Of a DNA stretch of 18,561 nt, positions 1 to 7,450 are shown one piece after another (position 1 is the stretch's first letter; every line of letters starts with the position of its first letter). The stretch lies in contig CAZXVU010000034.1 in NCBI GenBank assembly GCA_964644465.1, positions 1 to 18,561 of the forward strand, in the 5' to 3' direction. A model generated the notes under the pieces. That model searched no databases. It was not told where the DNA came from and saw only the letters and a program-made list of their open reading frames with translations. Origin of the DNA: CAZXVU01 sp964644465 (GTDB taxonomy: Bacteria > Chlamydiota > Chlamydiia > Chlamydiales > SM23-39). Made by a program: the position numbers and the translations under genes.

Positions 1-124
1 AGGAGGCGCCCTGAGTTCGAGTCAGGCGAAGCCGGCGCCGAAGCAGCTAAACTTAAAAAGTTTAGCGATGCAGGCGGATCTCGAAGGCGGTGGCTGCCCG
101 ACGCCGTCAGAAACCAAGTTTTGA
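1..124. other. Hairpin-rich leader region of unknown nature
   Basis: No gene can be assigned. A perfect 9-bp inverted repeat (46-54 and 58-66, loop AAA) follows a nested pair of GGCGCC palindromes (5-10, 34-39) that enclose a CCTGA/TCAGG stem. One + strand frame is open from the window edge to a TGA at 122-124 and would give a 40-residue tail ending in SETKF, so the end of an upstream gene cannot be excluded. Other readings are a dispersed intergenic repeat or a structured RNA. The tail has no recognisable domain. Confidence 0.3.
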
Positions 125-135
125 GGTTATTTGGG

Positions 136-141
136 TATATA
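136..141 (+). promoter_or_regulatory. Candidate -10 box for rsmI
   Basis: TATATA preceded by TTGGG resembles a -10 hexamer. It would start transcription about 7-8 bases before the TTG start codon of rsmI. No convincing -35 hexamer is visible at the right spacing, so this is a weak call. Confidence 0.3.
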
Positions 142-155
142 CTTAAAGAAAAACT

Positions 156-965
156 TTGCTTTTCATTGTCTCTACTCCTATCGGCAACCTCGAAGATATC
201 TCGAAGAGGGCTTTAACGGTTCTAGAATCTTGCGATGCCATTCTGTGCGAAGATACTCGGCGCAGCTTCATTCTGCTCGATCGCTATGGAATCAAAAAAC
301 CTTTAATCTCTTATCATAAATTCAAAGAAATCCAATTATTAGAACGCATTTTGGCCGATTTGGAAGGGGGAAAGAATTTAGCCCTCATCTCCGATGCGGG
401 TACCCCATGCATCAACGACCCTGGGCAACTGTTAGTACAGGGATGCATCGAAAGGGGCATTTCCTTCACGGCGATCCCAGGTCCTTGCAGTGTAATCCAG
501 GCGTTAGTCATGGCTGGTTTCGACACAAGCCGGTTCCAATTCCTGGGATTTTTGCCGAAAAAACCCGATGCGGTTTTAAGGCAGGCTTTAGGCTATCCAG
601 GCACTACAGTGGCTTTTGACAGCCCTGAAAGGGTCGTCGATACTTTAGAGTCGATTCAAAAAATCGATCCCGAGAGGAAGGTGGCCATCGTCCGGGAAAT
701 GACCAAAACCTTCGAAGAATGCAGACGGGGCAAGGCCGAAGAGCTGCTGGCCCATTTTAAAAAGACAGCTCCCAGAGGCGAGATTGTATTGGTCATTGGG
801 GAAGGAAAGATCCCTGAAGAAGAGCTTTCTTTGGAAGAATTGGTCGGAATGCTGCAAGAACTACATGGTTTATCTTTGAAAGAGGCGATTAAAGAAGCCG
901 CGCGCCTCAAAAAGATCCCTAAAAGAAATGTCTATAAAGAGTTCCACGGTCCTTCTAAAAATTGA
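156..965 (+). CDS. rsmI: 16S rRNA (cytidine-1402-2'-O)-methyltransferase RsmI
   Basis: SAM-dependent enzyme of the tetrapyrrole-methylase fold that 2'-O-methylates C1402 in the decoding centre of 16S rRNA. The 269 residues match the usual family length. Visible family motifs are STPIGNLEDI (6-15), CEDTRR (31-36), SDAGTP (79-84, SAM-binding loop), AIPGP (106-110), GFLPKK (131-136), FDSPERV (154-160), REMTK (180-184) and RGEIVLVIG (207-215). A C-terminal helical part (about 225-265) is also typical. The start is TTG: an in-frame stop at 144-146 leaves no upstream alternative, and the product begins exactly where the family does. No good Shine-Dalgarno is visible. It is first in a tight + strand run with nadC, coaX and groEL. 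Function is near certain from the motifs. Confidence 0.95.
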   Translation: MLFIVSTPIGNLEDISKRALTVLESCDAILCEDTRRSFILLDRYGIKKPLISYHKFKEIQLLERILADLEGGKNLALISDAGTPCINDPGQLLVQGCIERGISFTAIPGPCSVIQALVMAGFDTSRFQFLGFLPKKPDAVLRQALGYPGTTVAFDSPERVVDTLESIQKIDPERKVAIVREMTKTFEECRRGKAEELLAHFKKTAPRGEIVLVIGEGKIPEEELSLEELVGMLQELHGLSLKEAIKEAARLKKIPKRNVYKEFHGPSKN

Positions 966-975
966 AAAATTCTGG

Positions 976-981
976 TATAGT
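976..981 (+). promoter_or_regulatory. Candidate extended -10 box abutting nadC start
   Basis: TATAGT preceded by TGG forms an extended -10 element (TGGTATAGT). Transcription about seven bases downstream would begin at or next to ATG 989, giving a leaderless or almost leaderless nadC message. No good -35 is seen; TTCTAA (953-958) has the right spacing of 17 but is a poor match. Confidence 0.35.
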
Positions 982-988
982 GTTTGCC

Positions 989-1822
989 ATGGAGTTTTTC
1001 GATATTGTTGTACCGGAATTTGAAGCCCTTATCAGACGGGCTTTTGCCGAAGATTTTGCCCATGAAGACCTCACTTCAATCGCTTGTATTTCCGAAGGAA
1101 CATGGGCGCGCGCGCAAATTGTCCTGAAACAAGATGGATGCATTGCCGGATTACAATTCATCCCTTGGATCTTCCAATTGCATGATCCCCAGATTGCTAC
1201 GCAAATCCATGTGCGCGAAGGAGAGATGCGGAATCAAGGAACTGTATTGGCAGAGATCGAAGGTCCAGCCCGCTCCATTTTAGGCGCGGAGCGAGTAGCG
1301 TTGAATTTTCTCCAGCATCTTTGCGGCGTTGCTACTTTGACGGCGCGATGCGTTGCTAGGGCAGAAGGAACTTCCTGCCAAATCTTAGACACTCGAAAAA
1401 CGATCTTGGGGATGCGCTCTCTGCAAAAATATGCGGTGCGAATGGGCGGAGGGACGAATCATAGGCTCCATTTGGCAGATCGCATTCTGATCAAAAATAA
1501 TCATTTGGCACTCAATGCGCAAAGTGTGGCGATTGCTAGGCAAGCTCATCCGAGCCATCGGATCGAAGTAGAGATCGGCTCTTCCGAAGTTCTTGAAGCT
1601 GCAATTGCTGCAGGGGCGAATGCGATCTTATTGGACAATATGCCGCCTGAAGAAGTGAAAAAGTGCGTCGGTTTAAATCGGAAAAGGGTCTATTTGGAAG
1701 CATCGGGCGGCATAACGCTTGAAAATCTGGCAGCCTATGCAGCGACCGGCGTCGATGGGATTTCGATTGGAGCTTTGACTCATTCTCCGCAAGCGCTCGA
1801 TATTTCTTTGAGGGTCCGCTAA
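989..1822 (+). CDS. nadC: Nicotinate-nucleotide pyrophosphorylase (quinolinate phosphoribosyltransferase)
   Basis: Converts quinolinate and PRPP to nicotinate mononucleotide, CO2 and pyrophosphate in NAD synthesis. Motifs: HEDLTS (25-30), LNFLQHLCGVAT (105-116), DTRKT (134-138), KYAVRMGGGTNHR (147-159), LIKNNH (167-172), ILLDNMPPEEV (213-223) and EASGGI (237-242). These cover the substrate-binding Arg, His and Lys residues of the family, and the 277-residue length is normal. The frame stays open back to a TTG at 962, but I chose ATG 989 because the family begins with a short helix before the EDLT motif and the extra nine residues add nothing recognisable. No SD precedes 989; a TATAGT box lies seven bases upstream. 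The stop TAA overlaps the ATG of coaX (TAATG). nadA and nadB are not in the window, so quinolinate must come from elsewhere. Confidence 0.93.
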   Translation: MEFFDIVVPEFEALIRRAFAEDFAHEDLTSIACISEGTWARAQIVLKQDGCIAGLQFIPWIFQLHDPQIATQIHVREGEMRNQGTVLAEIEGPARSILGAERVALNFLQHLCGVATLTARCVARAEGTSCQILDTRKTILGMRSLQKYAVRMGGGTNHRLHLADRILIKNNHLALNAQSVAIARQAHPSHRIEVEIGSSEVLEAAIAAGANAILLDNMPPEEVKKCVGLNRKRVYLEASGGITLENLAAYAATGVDGISIGALTHSPQALDISLRVR

Positions 1823-2580
1823 TGGATCTCGTCTTGAATATCGGAAATAGTTTTTTAGCCGGCGGCTATTTTGAGAAGGACGTTATCAAAGAAACATTCC
1901 ATCTCTCTTCGAGACCGTTGAAACCGGCAGAGTTTAAGAAAGCGCTCCAAAAACAGAAGATCAATACGGCTCTGATCGGATCGGACAATTTTGAAGCGAA
2001 AGAAATCGCGGTACAAGTTTTAGAATCGCTCAAAGTCCCGATGATGATTGTTTCGCATGAGGACCTTTCCATCGGCTTGGATGTAGAAAAGCCGGAAGAG
2101 GTCGGCATCGACCGGATTGCAAACACCTATGGCGCCCTCCATCGTTTCCCAGGAAGGGATGCCATCATCGTCGATATGGGGACCGCAGTGACTTTCGATA
2201 TGGTTTTGAAGACGCGGAAATTTATCGGCGGAGCCATTTATCCAGGAATGAGGATTTCAGCGAGCGCATTGAATCATTGGACCGACAAGCTGCCTCTTGT
2301 GGAAATCGAAAAACCTCCGTCGCCGATCTCCGATTCGACGATTGGCAATATCCAAAGCGGAATTTATTACGGTCTGCTTGGAGCGATCGAAAGACTCGTA
2401 AAAGAGATGAAAAAAACCTACCCCAATGCGGTTGCTGTTGCAACTGGGGGCCTCGCAGCCCATAATGGAGATCCTTTACGAAGAGATCTCCAAAACGATT
2501 TGCGAAAAACAATGGATGAATTCGAGCCCGAGCTTACTTTGCTCGGCCTCCACCAAATACTGAAAGAGAGGAATTTATGA
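1822..2580 (+). CDS. coaX: Type III pantothenate kinase
   Basis: Phosphorylates pantothenate with ATP, the first committed step of coenzyme A synthesis. ASKHA-fold motifs are clear: GIDR (95-98, with the conserved catalytic Asp), DMGTAVTFD (118-126, phosphate loop), GGAIYPG (136-142), QSGIYYG (178-184) and VATGGLA (206-212, adenosine site). The 252-residue length is typical. One oddity is the first phosphate motif, normally D-x-G-N-T/S: here it reads LNIGNS (5-10), so the leading Asp is Asn. The start ATG overlaps the nadC stop, and the last bases overlap the groEL start (ATGA), which implies translational coupling through the operon. The identification is firm; activity is slightly less certain because of the D-to-N change. 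Confidence 0.92.
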   Translation: MDLVLNIGNSFLAGGYFEKDVIKETFHLSSRPLKPAEFKKALQKQKINTALIGSDNFEAKEIAVQVLESLKVPMMIVSHEDLSIGLDVEKPEEVGIDRIANTYGALHRFPGRDAIIVDMGTAVTFDMVLKTRKFIGGAIYPGMRISASALNHWTDKLPLVEIEKPPSPISDSTIGNIQSGIYYGLLGAIERLVKEMKKTYPNAVAVATGGLAAHNGDPLRRDLQNDLRKTMDEFEPELTLLGLHQILKERNL

Positions 2581-4163
2581 CAAAGCCTAAGGAAATTATT
2601 TTTGAAGAGGATGCGCGCAATGCGCTCCGCGAAGGGATCGATCAGCTCGCAAATGTAGTGGCGATAACACTCGGACCACGCGGCCGCACTGTGGGACTGC
2701 AGTCCAGCTGGGGATCTCCTACGATCACAAGCGACGGGAATAGCATCGCCAAAGACGTCGAACTGAAAGACACTTTTGTCAACATGGGCGTCTCCATGGG
2801 CAAAGAAGTCGCTGCAAAAATCAAAGAAAAATCGGGCGATGGCACCACAACTGGCATCATTCTATTGCGCGCCCTCGTTCAAGGCGGCGTCAAGAATATC
2901 GCCTCTGGAGCAAATCCCATCGCAATCAAGCGGGGTATGGACAAAGCTTTAGAAACAGTCCTGAAAGAAATCGACGCAATGTCTCTTAAAGTGAAAAACA
3001 GCCAGGACACTCGCAATATCGCCACTGTTTCCGCTTCAGGAAATCAAGAAATCGGCGAAAAAATCGCTCAATGCTTCGATAAAGTGGGCAAAACAGGCGT
3101 CGTTGCTATTGAAGAGGGCAAAGGAACCGAGACGACCATCGAAATCGTCGAAGGAATGCAATTCGACCGCGGCTATTTGAGCGCTTATTTCAGCACCAAT
3201 GCTGAGAAGCTCACTGTGGAAATGACGAATGCGAAAATCCTTGTGACCGATAAAAAAATCACTTCTGTTCAAGAGATCCTTCCTCTTTTACAGCACGTTG
3301 CTGCCACGAGCCAAGAACTCCTCATTATCGCCGATGAAGTGGAAGGCGACGCTCTCTCTACATTGGTCGTGAACAAGCTCCGCGGCACTCTCAAAGTCGC
3401 AGCCGTCAAAGCTCCCGCTTTTGGCGACCGGCGCAAATCGATCCTCGAAGATATCGCAATCTTGACCGGAGCCCAGCTCGTAACGGAAGATAAAGGGATT
3501 CTTCTACGCGAAGCGGAAGGGGATGTTTTAGGAGAGGCCGACCAGCTTTTGATCGACAAAGAAAAAACAACGATCGTCGGCGGCAAAGGCAACTCTCAAG
3601 CCATCAAAGAGAGAATTGCCCAAATCGATGCACAAATAAAAGAAGCTACTTCCAGCTACGACAAAGAGAAACTCGAAGAGCGGAAAGCCAAGCTGCAAGG
3701 CGGGGTTGCCGTGATCAAAGTCGGAGCGCCGACTGAGTCTGAGATGAAGAAGAAAAAACAGATGTATGAAGACAGCCTCAATTCCACCCGTTCCGCACTG
3801 GAAGAAGGGATCGTCCCTGGCGGCGGCGTGGCTCTTTTGCGAGCCAGCAGAGCCTGTTCGAAACTGAAGCTTTCCAAAGAAGAGGAAGTAGGAGCGCAAA
3901 TCCTGCTCCGCGCTTGCGAAGCTCCTTTCAAACAGATCGTCTTCAATACAGGCTATGACAGCTCGATCATTCTCGATGAAGTGCTCAAATTGGAAAAAGC
4001 CTTTGGATTCAATGCCATGACCGAAAAAGTGGAAGATCTCCTCAAATCGGGCGTCATCGATCCTTCGAAGGTAGTAAAAAGCAGTCTGGCCCATGCCGTC
4101 TCCATGGCGGGCATCGTCCTTCTCTCGGAAGCGATCATCGCTAACGCCGAAGACGAGAAATAG
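2577..4163 (+). CDS. groEL: GroEL-type 60 kDa chaperonin paralog (chlamydial GroEL2/3-like)
   Basis: ATP-driven folding chamber subunit; 528 residues cover equatorial, intermediate and apical domains. ATP-site motifs TLGPRGRTV (31-39) and GDGTTT (87-92) are intact, and the Asp equivalent to the E. coli catalytic D398 is kept (YEDSLNSTR). Apical hydrophobic positions that bind substrate and GroES are also kept: GYLSAYF, LPLL and TLVVN correspond to GYLSPYF, LPVL and TLVVN. The protein ends in NAEDEK, so the Gly-Gly-Met tail of standard GroEL is absent, and no groES lies next to it. Chlamydiae are known to carry extra divergent groEL genes, so this is probably not the main one. A chlamydial groEL3-phosphoesterase neighbourhood would fit the phosphoesterase gene downstream, but that is from memory. 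The ATG overlaps the coaX stop. Confidence 0.9.
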   Translation: MTKPKEIIFEEDARNALREGIDQLANVVAITLGPRGRTVGLQSSWGSPTITSDGNSIAKDVELKDTFVNMGVSMGKEVAAKIKEKSGDGTTTGIILLRALVQGGVKNIASGANPIAIKRGMDKALETVLKEIDAMSLKVKNSQDTRNIATVSASGNQEIGEKIAQCFDKVGKTGVVAIEEGKGTETTIEIVEGMQFDRGYLSAYFSTNAEKLTVEMTNAKILVTDKKITSVQEILPLLQHVAATSQELLIIADEVEGDALSTLVVNKLRGTLKVAAVKAPAFGDRRKSILEDIAILTGAQLVTEDKGILLREAEGDVLGEADQLLIDKEKTTIVGGKGNSQAIKERIAQIDAQIKEATSSYDKEKLEERKAKLQGGVAVIKVGAPTESEMKKKKQMYEDSLNSTRSALEEGIVPGGGVALLRASRACSKLKLSKEEEVGAQILLRACEAPFKQIVFNTGYDSSIILDEVLKLEKAFGFNAMTEKVEDLLKSGVIDPSKVVKSSLAHAVSMAGIVLLSEAIIANAEDEK

Positions 4164-4166
4164 CAG

Positions 4167-4194
4167 TTGACATCGTCCCTCTCAGAATTGTAAT
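4167..4194 (+). promoter_or_regulatory. Near-consensus sigma-70-type promoter
   Basis: A perfect TTGACA (4167-4172) is separated by 16 bases from TGTAAT (4189-4194), five of six matches to TATAAT. Transcription would start near 4201, next to the tandem ATG codons at 4202 and 4205. The promoter begins only four bases after the groEL stop, so the following gene probably has its own transcript. Confidence 0.6.
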
Positions 4195-4207
4195 GAGAGG
4201 GATGATG
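4171..4207 (+). repeat. 14-bp inverted repeat over promoter and start codon
   Basis: Bases 4171-4184 and 4194-4207 are complementary over 14 positions with one G-T wobble and a nine-base loop. The right arm contains the purine-rich GAGAGGG and the ATGATG start region. There is no T-run after it, so it is not a standard intrinsic terminator. It could end the groEL operon transcript, or in read-through RNA mask the next gene's start. Confidence 0.6.
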
Positions 4208-6082
4208 CTTTATAAATATTTTCCCCTGCTTTTCGTCCCTTTTTCATTGGCGGCCCAAACGGAGCTCGAGACCCAATCGATGCTCTATCAAGCCGACCTC
4301 ATTGCCAAAAAATATGCCATGGAGGTCGCAAAAGCGCCTCCCCCTTCTCCTCTTCCCCAAACCCAAAAGACTCTCGACACATCCTCCATCTGGTTTACCT
4401 TCGACTTGACTGAAGTGCCTGCCCCTAGCGGAGAAACGGTCTTCCAAGCCTTAAACCGGCAAGACCTTTGGACGCAGTTGCGAGACCTCGGCGTAGATGG
4501 AATCCGCTTTGAAAATTTGAAAAAGGGAGGAACGCTGCGGACTGGACTTGGTTTGGACCCTTGCTGGGGTACTGAGCAACAATGGCAGCAATTAGCCGGG
4601 ACCATGCAAGGAAAAGGATTTACCCTCATTGGGGATTCGATCAGCAGCTCGATTGGCTTGACGACCGATTTTTGGCTCGCTTTGCAAAATATCCGCGATT
4701 ATCCAGGATTGTATCACCTCATCGAAATCGAAAAGAGGGACTGGAAACTGCTTCCGACGATTTCTCAAGGACAATTCTCTGAAAATGTTCCCTGGCTTTC
4801 TCTGCAGGAACTCCGCAAAAAGGGATATGTGCCCGAGCAATACCAGCCCTATATCAAAGAAAGCGCTTGGAATGCGACAGAGCGGATTACCGGAACAGAT
4901 GGAAAGATGCGCCGTTGGATCTACCTGAAAGAAAATCGGTTCGATCCTGTTTTGGACTGGCTCGACCCATCTTATGCAGGGTTGCGCCTTGCCGCTGCCG
5001 ACAGCATCGACTCCGTCTATAGACTTGGGCAGAAAATCTTTGTGTTCAATGCCAATCTTCCGCCGTATGCAATGGAAAATCTCCCGCTCTGGACACGGAA
5101 AATCGGAGCCTTCAGCGCTCAGGAAATGAAAGGAGGCATTGAAGCCCTCAAAAACATCCAATCGGATCTGGCTTTCGACATCTTGACGCCATCGGCGCTT
5201 CTCCATGCCTTGATTGCAGAAGATGCAGGAGCTTTGCGGCTCACATACAGACTCATGCTTGAAGAAGGGATCCAACCTGAAAAACTCATCCACGTTTTGC
5301 AGCCCTTCGACAAATTCGCTTGCGATTGGTCGATCTTTCTCGAAAATCCGCAAAAAAAATACCATTACTATGAAGAATATATTACCGGAGAAGCTCTCCG
5401 AAAAAGACTTTTAAAAGAAGATGCCCTTCGATTAGGAAATACAAGAGATCATTCCATTCCCACTTCGACTTGGCCCGGCTATTGCGCATTCACTCTTGGA
5501 GTGGCAGATTCTCTTCCGAAGAACGATGCGGCTACAACCGCGGAAGAATATGAAAAACATCGCGCTCAGATCCAAGAAGCCCATCTTCTTCTCGCTTTCT
5601 TTTATGCGATGCAGCCTGGTGTTTTTTCCTTCTCGGTTTACGATCTTTTAGGGGCGCTGCCGAATCAAACAGAGTGTCTTGATATCATGGGATGCAACAG
5701 AACTACGCTCTATGCTTGCCTACCCACGCAAATGATGAATTCGAGTTCCTTTGCATCGCAGCTGAAAACGATGCTGCAGCTTCGAAAACATTACAAAATA
5801 GAAAGCGCAGAGCTCATGAATGTTCCTGAAACACCGCACAAAAATAGTTTGATCCTGATCCACAAGCTTAAAGACACAGGCTCTACGTATATTCTTGCAG
5901 TGAATTTCGGCAAAAAAAACATCGAAGAAATGATTGAAATGCCCTCTTTAAAACGGACTTCGGCAATTGATTTGATGACTGGTTTGACGGAGGAAAAACA
6001 GTTAGAATCCTCATCGTTCTATATGAAGCTTCCAGCCATGTCGGGAAAAGCGCTCTTTTTCCAACCCAAATATTATGATTGA
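4205..6082 (+). CDS. Secreted, probably catalytically inactive GH13 (trehalose-synthase-like) protein
   Basis: Residue numbers are from the ATG at 4193; I prefer ATG 4205 (M5), since 4193 lies inside the -10 box. M5-A21 form a signal peptide (hydrophobic core, SLAAQ cleavage region), so the product is exported. About 65-520 resembles the TreS/amylase barrel: LWTQLRDLGVDGIRF (92-106), LDWLDP (254-259), NLP (296-298), AFDILTPSALLHALIAEDA (327-345) and LIHVLQPFD (365-373). A C-terminal beta-sandwich follows (about 523-629). The catalytic positions have decayed: region I NH is SS (DSISSS, 148-153), the region II nucleophile of GFRxDA is Asn (IFVFNA, 283-288), the Glu of region III is absent, and NHD of region IV is PFD (371-373). 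A binding, structural or new role is likely. The fold call rests on motif recall only. Confidence 0.72.
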   Translation: MLYKYFPLLFVPFSLAAQTELETQSMLYQADLIAKKYAMEVAKAPPPSPLPQTQKTLDTSSIWFTFDLTEVPAPSGETVFQALNRQDLWTQLRDLGVDGIRFENLKKGGTLRTGLGLDPCWGTEQQWQQLAGTMQGKGFTLIGDSISSSIGLTTDFWLALQNIRDYPGLYHLIEIEKRDWKLLPTISQGQFSENVPWLSLQELRKKGYVPEQYQPYIKESAWNATERITGTDGKMRRWIYLKENRFDPVLDWLDPSYAGLRLAAADSIDSVYRLGQKIFVFNANLPPYAMENLPLWTRKIGAFSAQEMKGGIEALKNIQSDLAFDILTPSALLHALIAEDAGALRLTYRLMLEEGIQPEKLIHVLQPFDKFACDWSIFLENPQKKYHYYEEYITGEALRKRLLKEDALRLGNTRDHSIPTSTWPGYCAFTLGVADSLPKNDAATTAEEYEKHRAQIQEAHLLLAFFYAMQPGVFSFSVYDLLGALPNQTECLDIMGCNRTTLYACLPTQMMNSSSFASQLKTMLQLRKHYKIESAELMNVPETPHKNSLILIHKLKDTGSTYILAVNFGKKNIEEMIEMPSLKRTSAIDLMTGLTEEKQLESSSFYMKLPAMSGKALFFQPKYYD

Positions 6083-6129
6083 ATATACTCAAGTATACTA
6101 GCCTCAAATTATCTCCTCTGATATAAAAA

Positions 6130-6147
6130 CTACCTATTTTTAGGTGG
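6130..6147 (+). promoter_or_regulatory. Small hairpin masking a Shine-Dalgarno
   Basis: CTACCTA (6130-6136) pairs with TAGGTGG (6141-6147) across a TTTT loop, seven pairs with one wobble. The right arm is the AGGTGG ribosome-binding site of the TTG-initiated gene at 6151, three bases downstream. It could limit translation of that gene. Confidence 0.4.
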
Positions 6148-6150
6148 CCA

Positions 6151-7053
6151 TTGAAACGAATTGCTGTTGTCTGCGCTCCTGGAATCGGAGATGCTTTAAT
6201 CCTCCATATCGCATCCTTCCAATTGCAAACGCATGGCTATGAAGTCGTCACCTTCAGCAATCATCTGGCGAGTTTCGGCAGTTGGCTTAAAGGCTTTCAA
6301 TTTGCACCGCAGCCCTCCAATGATCATCTCCATGAAACATTCGATTCCTTCGATGCGATTTTTTTGCAGCATGACAATTCCTTAAAAGCTAGGCAAATCA
6401 CACTCCTGAACAAGCCAATTTATATTTTTTACGGCAGCCATGTCCTGTCAAAACATGGCCCGTTGCGCTATGGCTACGATTACGTCTGCGACCAAAGCCA
6501 AACTATGGTCGACAATATCCTCAGGGCCATTCAAACACTTTTCCGCCTCTCTTCCAGTACCCCGGAAAATGGCCTTAAGGCCCCGGCAGGTTTAATCTAT
6601 CGCCGCCATACGAAGCGAGCCGCCATCCATCCCACAAGCGCAGCTGCTGAGAAGAATTGGCCGCGGCATAAGTTTTTGGAGTTGTCCAAATGGCTCGAAA
6701 CTCAAGGCTATGAACCAGTCTTTCTTGCGCCACCTGCAGAGAAGTCTCTCTGGGGAGGGCCAGAAATTGCAAATCTCGAAGCGTTAGCCTCTTTCATTTA
6801 TGAATCGGGACTTTTCATAGGCAACGATTCAGGGCCTGGCCATATCGCATCGTATCTCAAAATCCCCCATCTCATTTTCGGCACGGGAAAACGGCACATG
6901 CGTTTTTGGCGGCCCGGCTGGATGGAAGGGATCATCGCGACGCCACCCTCCTGGATCCCCAATTTCAAAGGGTTTCGGCTCAGGGAACGTTACTGGAGAA
7001 ATTTCATAACAACAAAAGGAGCAATTAACAGATTAAAAAAGAACGTTTTATAG
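6151..7053 (+). CDS. Glycosyltransferase family 9 (heptosyltransferase-like) protein
   Basis: Likely transfers a sugar from a nucleotide donor to lipopolysaccharide core or a similar glycan at the inner membrane. The 300-residue protein opens with a Rossmann-like strand and GIGDALI (11-17), the family's acceptor-site loop. The second half has IHPTSAAAEKNWP (159-171), as in the 'hPG...KxWP' donor motif, then the hallmark GNDSGPGHIAS (224-234), which matches the D-S-G-x-x-H signature. The donor sugar cannot be told from sequence; ADP-heptose is typical of the family, but chlamydial lipopolysaccharide is often reduced. The start is TTG with AGGTGG three bases upstream inside a hairpin. The gap to the preceding gene is short and A+T rich, and no LPS genes are adjacent. 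Confidence 0.8.
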   Translation: MKRIAVVCAPGIGDALILHIASFQLQTHGYEVVTFSNHLASFGSWLKGFQFAPQPSNDHLHETFDSFDAIFLQHDNSLKARQITLLNKPIYIFYGSHVLSKHGPLRYGYDYVCDQSQTMVDNILRAIQTLFRLSSSTPENGLKAPAGLIYRRHTKRAAIHPTSAAAEKNWPRHKFLELSKWLETQGYEPVFLAPPAEKSLWGGPEIANLEALASFIYESGLFIGNDSGPGHIASYLKIPHLIFGTGKRHMRFWRPGWMEGIIATPPSWIPNFKGFRLRERYWRNFITTKGAINRLKKNVL

Positions 7054-7107
7054 AATTAAATGATATTAAAAGAAAAAGTTTAGTATTATTAAATTAGGGA
7101 GAAAACT

Positions 7108-7410
7108 ATGAAAGACCTGCCTCACCATATCAAAAAATTGAATCGACGCATTGTTCGTTCAATGCATCGTGAAGAGCTAGAGGAAGGCTTTGAATTGCCC
7201 CCGATTCCAAATTGGCAAATGACTGAGCGTCAAAAGAAAAAGCAAGCCAAACAGAAAATGAAGACGGAGCGCCTCGAGCACGTCCCTTCCGATCTGACCC
7301 CCGAGGAACGGAACAGGAAGATGAAAAATAGGGTGCCTGTCTTCGATCGACTGAATAATGCAGTGCCCAAAACAACCCGGCCGACAAAGAAAAAAACGCC
7401 TAAAATCTAG
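7108..7410 (+). CDS. Small, very basic protein of unknown function
   Basis: One hundred residues, 27 of them Lys or Arg, with no signal peptide or membrane segment. The middle (about 38-75) is a predicted charged helix (ERQKKKQAKQKMK, then LTPEERNRK), and the ends are proline- and lysine-rich (TKKKTPKI). The start is well defined: ATG preceded by AGGGAG at six bases, in an A+T-rich intergenic region that may hold a promoter. The charge suggests nucleic-acid or ribosome association, but no family is recognised. It lies just before the phosphoesterase gene on the same strand. It is probably real because of its good SD, normal codon use and clean boundaries. Confidence 0.65.
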   Translation: MKDLPHHIKKLNRRIVRSMHREELEEGFELPPIPNWQMTERQKKKQAKQKMKTERLEHVPSDLTPEERNRKMKNRVPVFDRLNNAVPKTTRPTKKKTPKI

Positions 7411-7422
7411 AAGCTCGCTATA

Positions 7423-7450
7423 CTATAAGGGCTTATAGAAGGTTTTTTTT
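7423..7450 (+). terminator. Weak hairpin followed by T8
   Basis: CTATAA (7423-7428) pairs with TTATAG (7433-7438) across GGGC, and eight T follow at 7443-7450. The stem is A+T-rich and short, so termination would be inefficient. The AGAAGG ribosome-binding site lies between stem and T-run, and the TTG start of the next gene sits at its end. It may be a weak terminator or attenuator, or chance. Confidence 0.3.

Noticed and set aside
3528..4094. 188-codon open frame on the minus strand within groEL
   Set aside because: Antisense shadow of a strongly conserved chaperonin gene.
4592..5365. 257-codon open frame on the minus strand
   Set aside because: Lies wholly inside the GH13-like gene, with no ribosome-binding site or recognisable motif; the + strand reading has a signal peptide and family landmarks.
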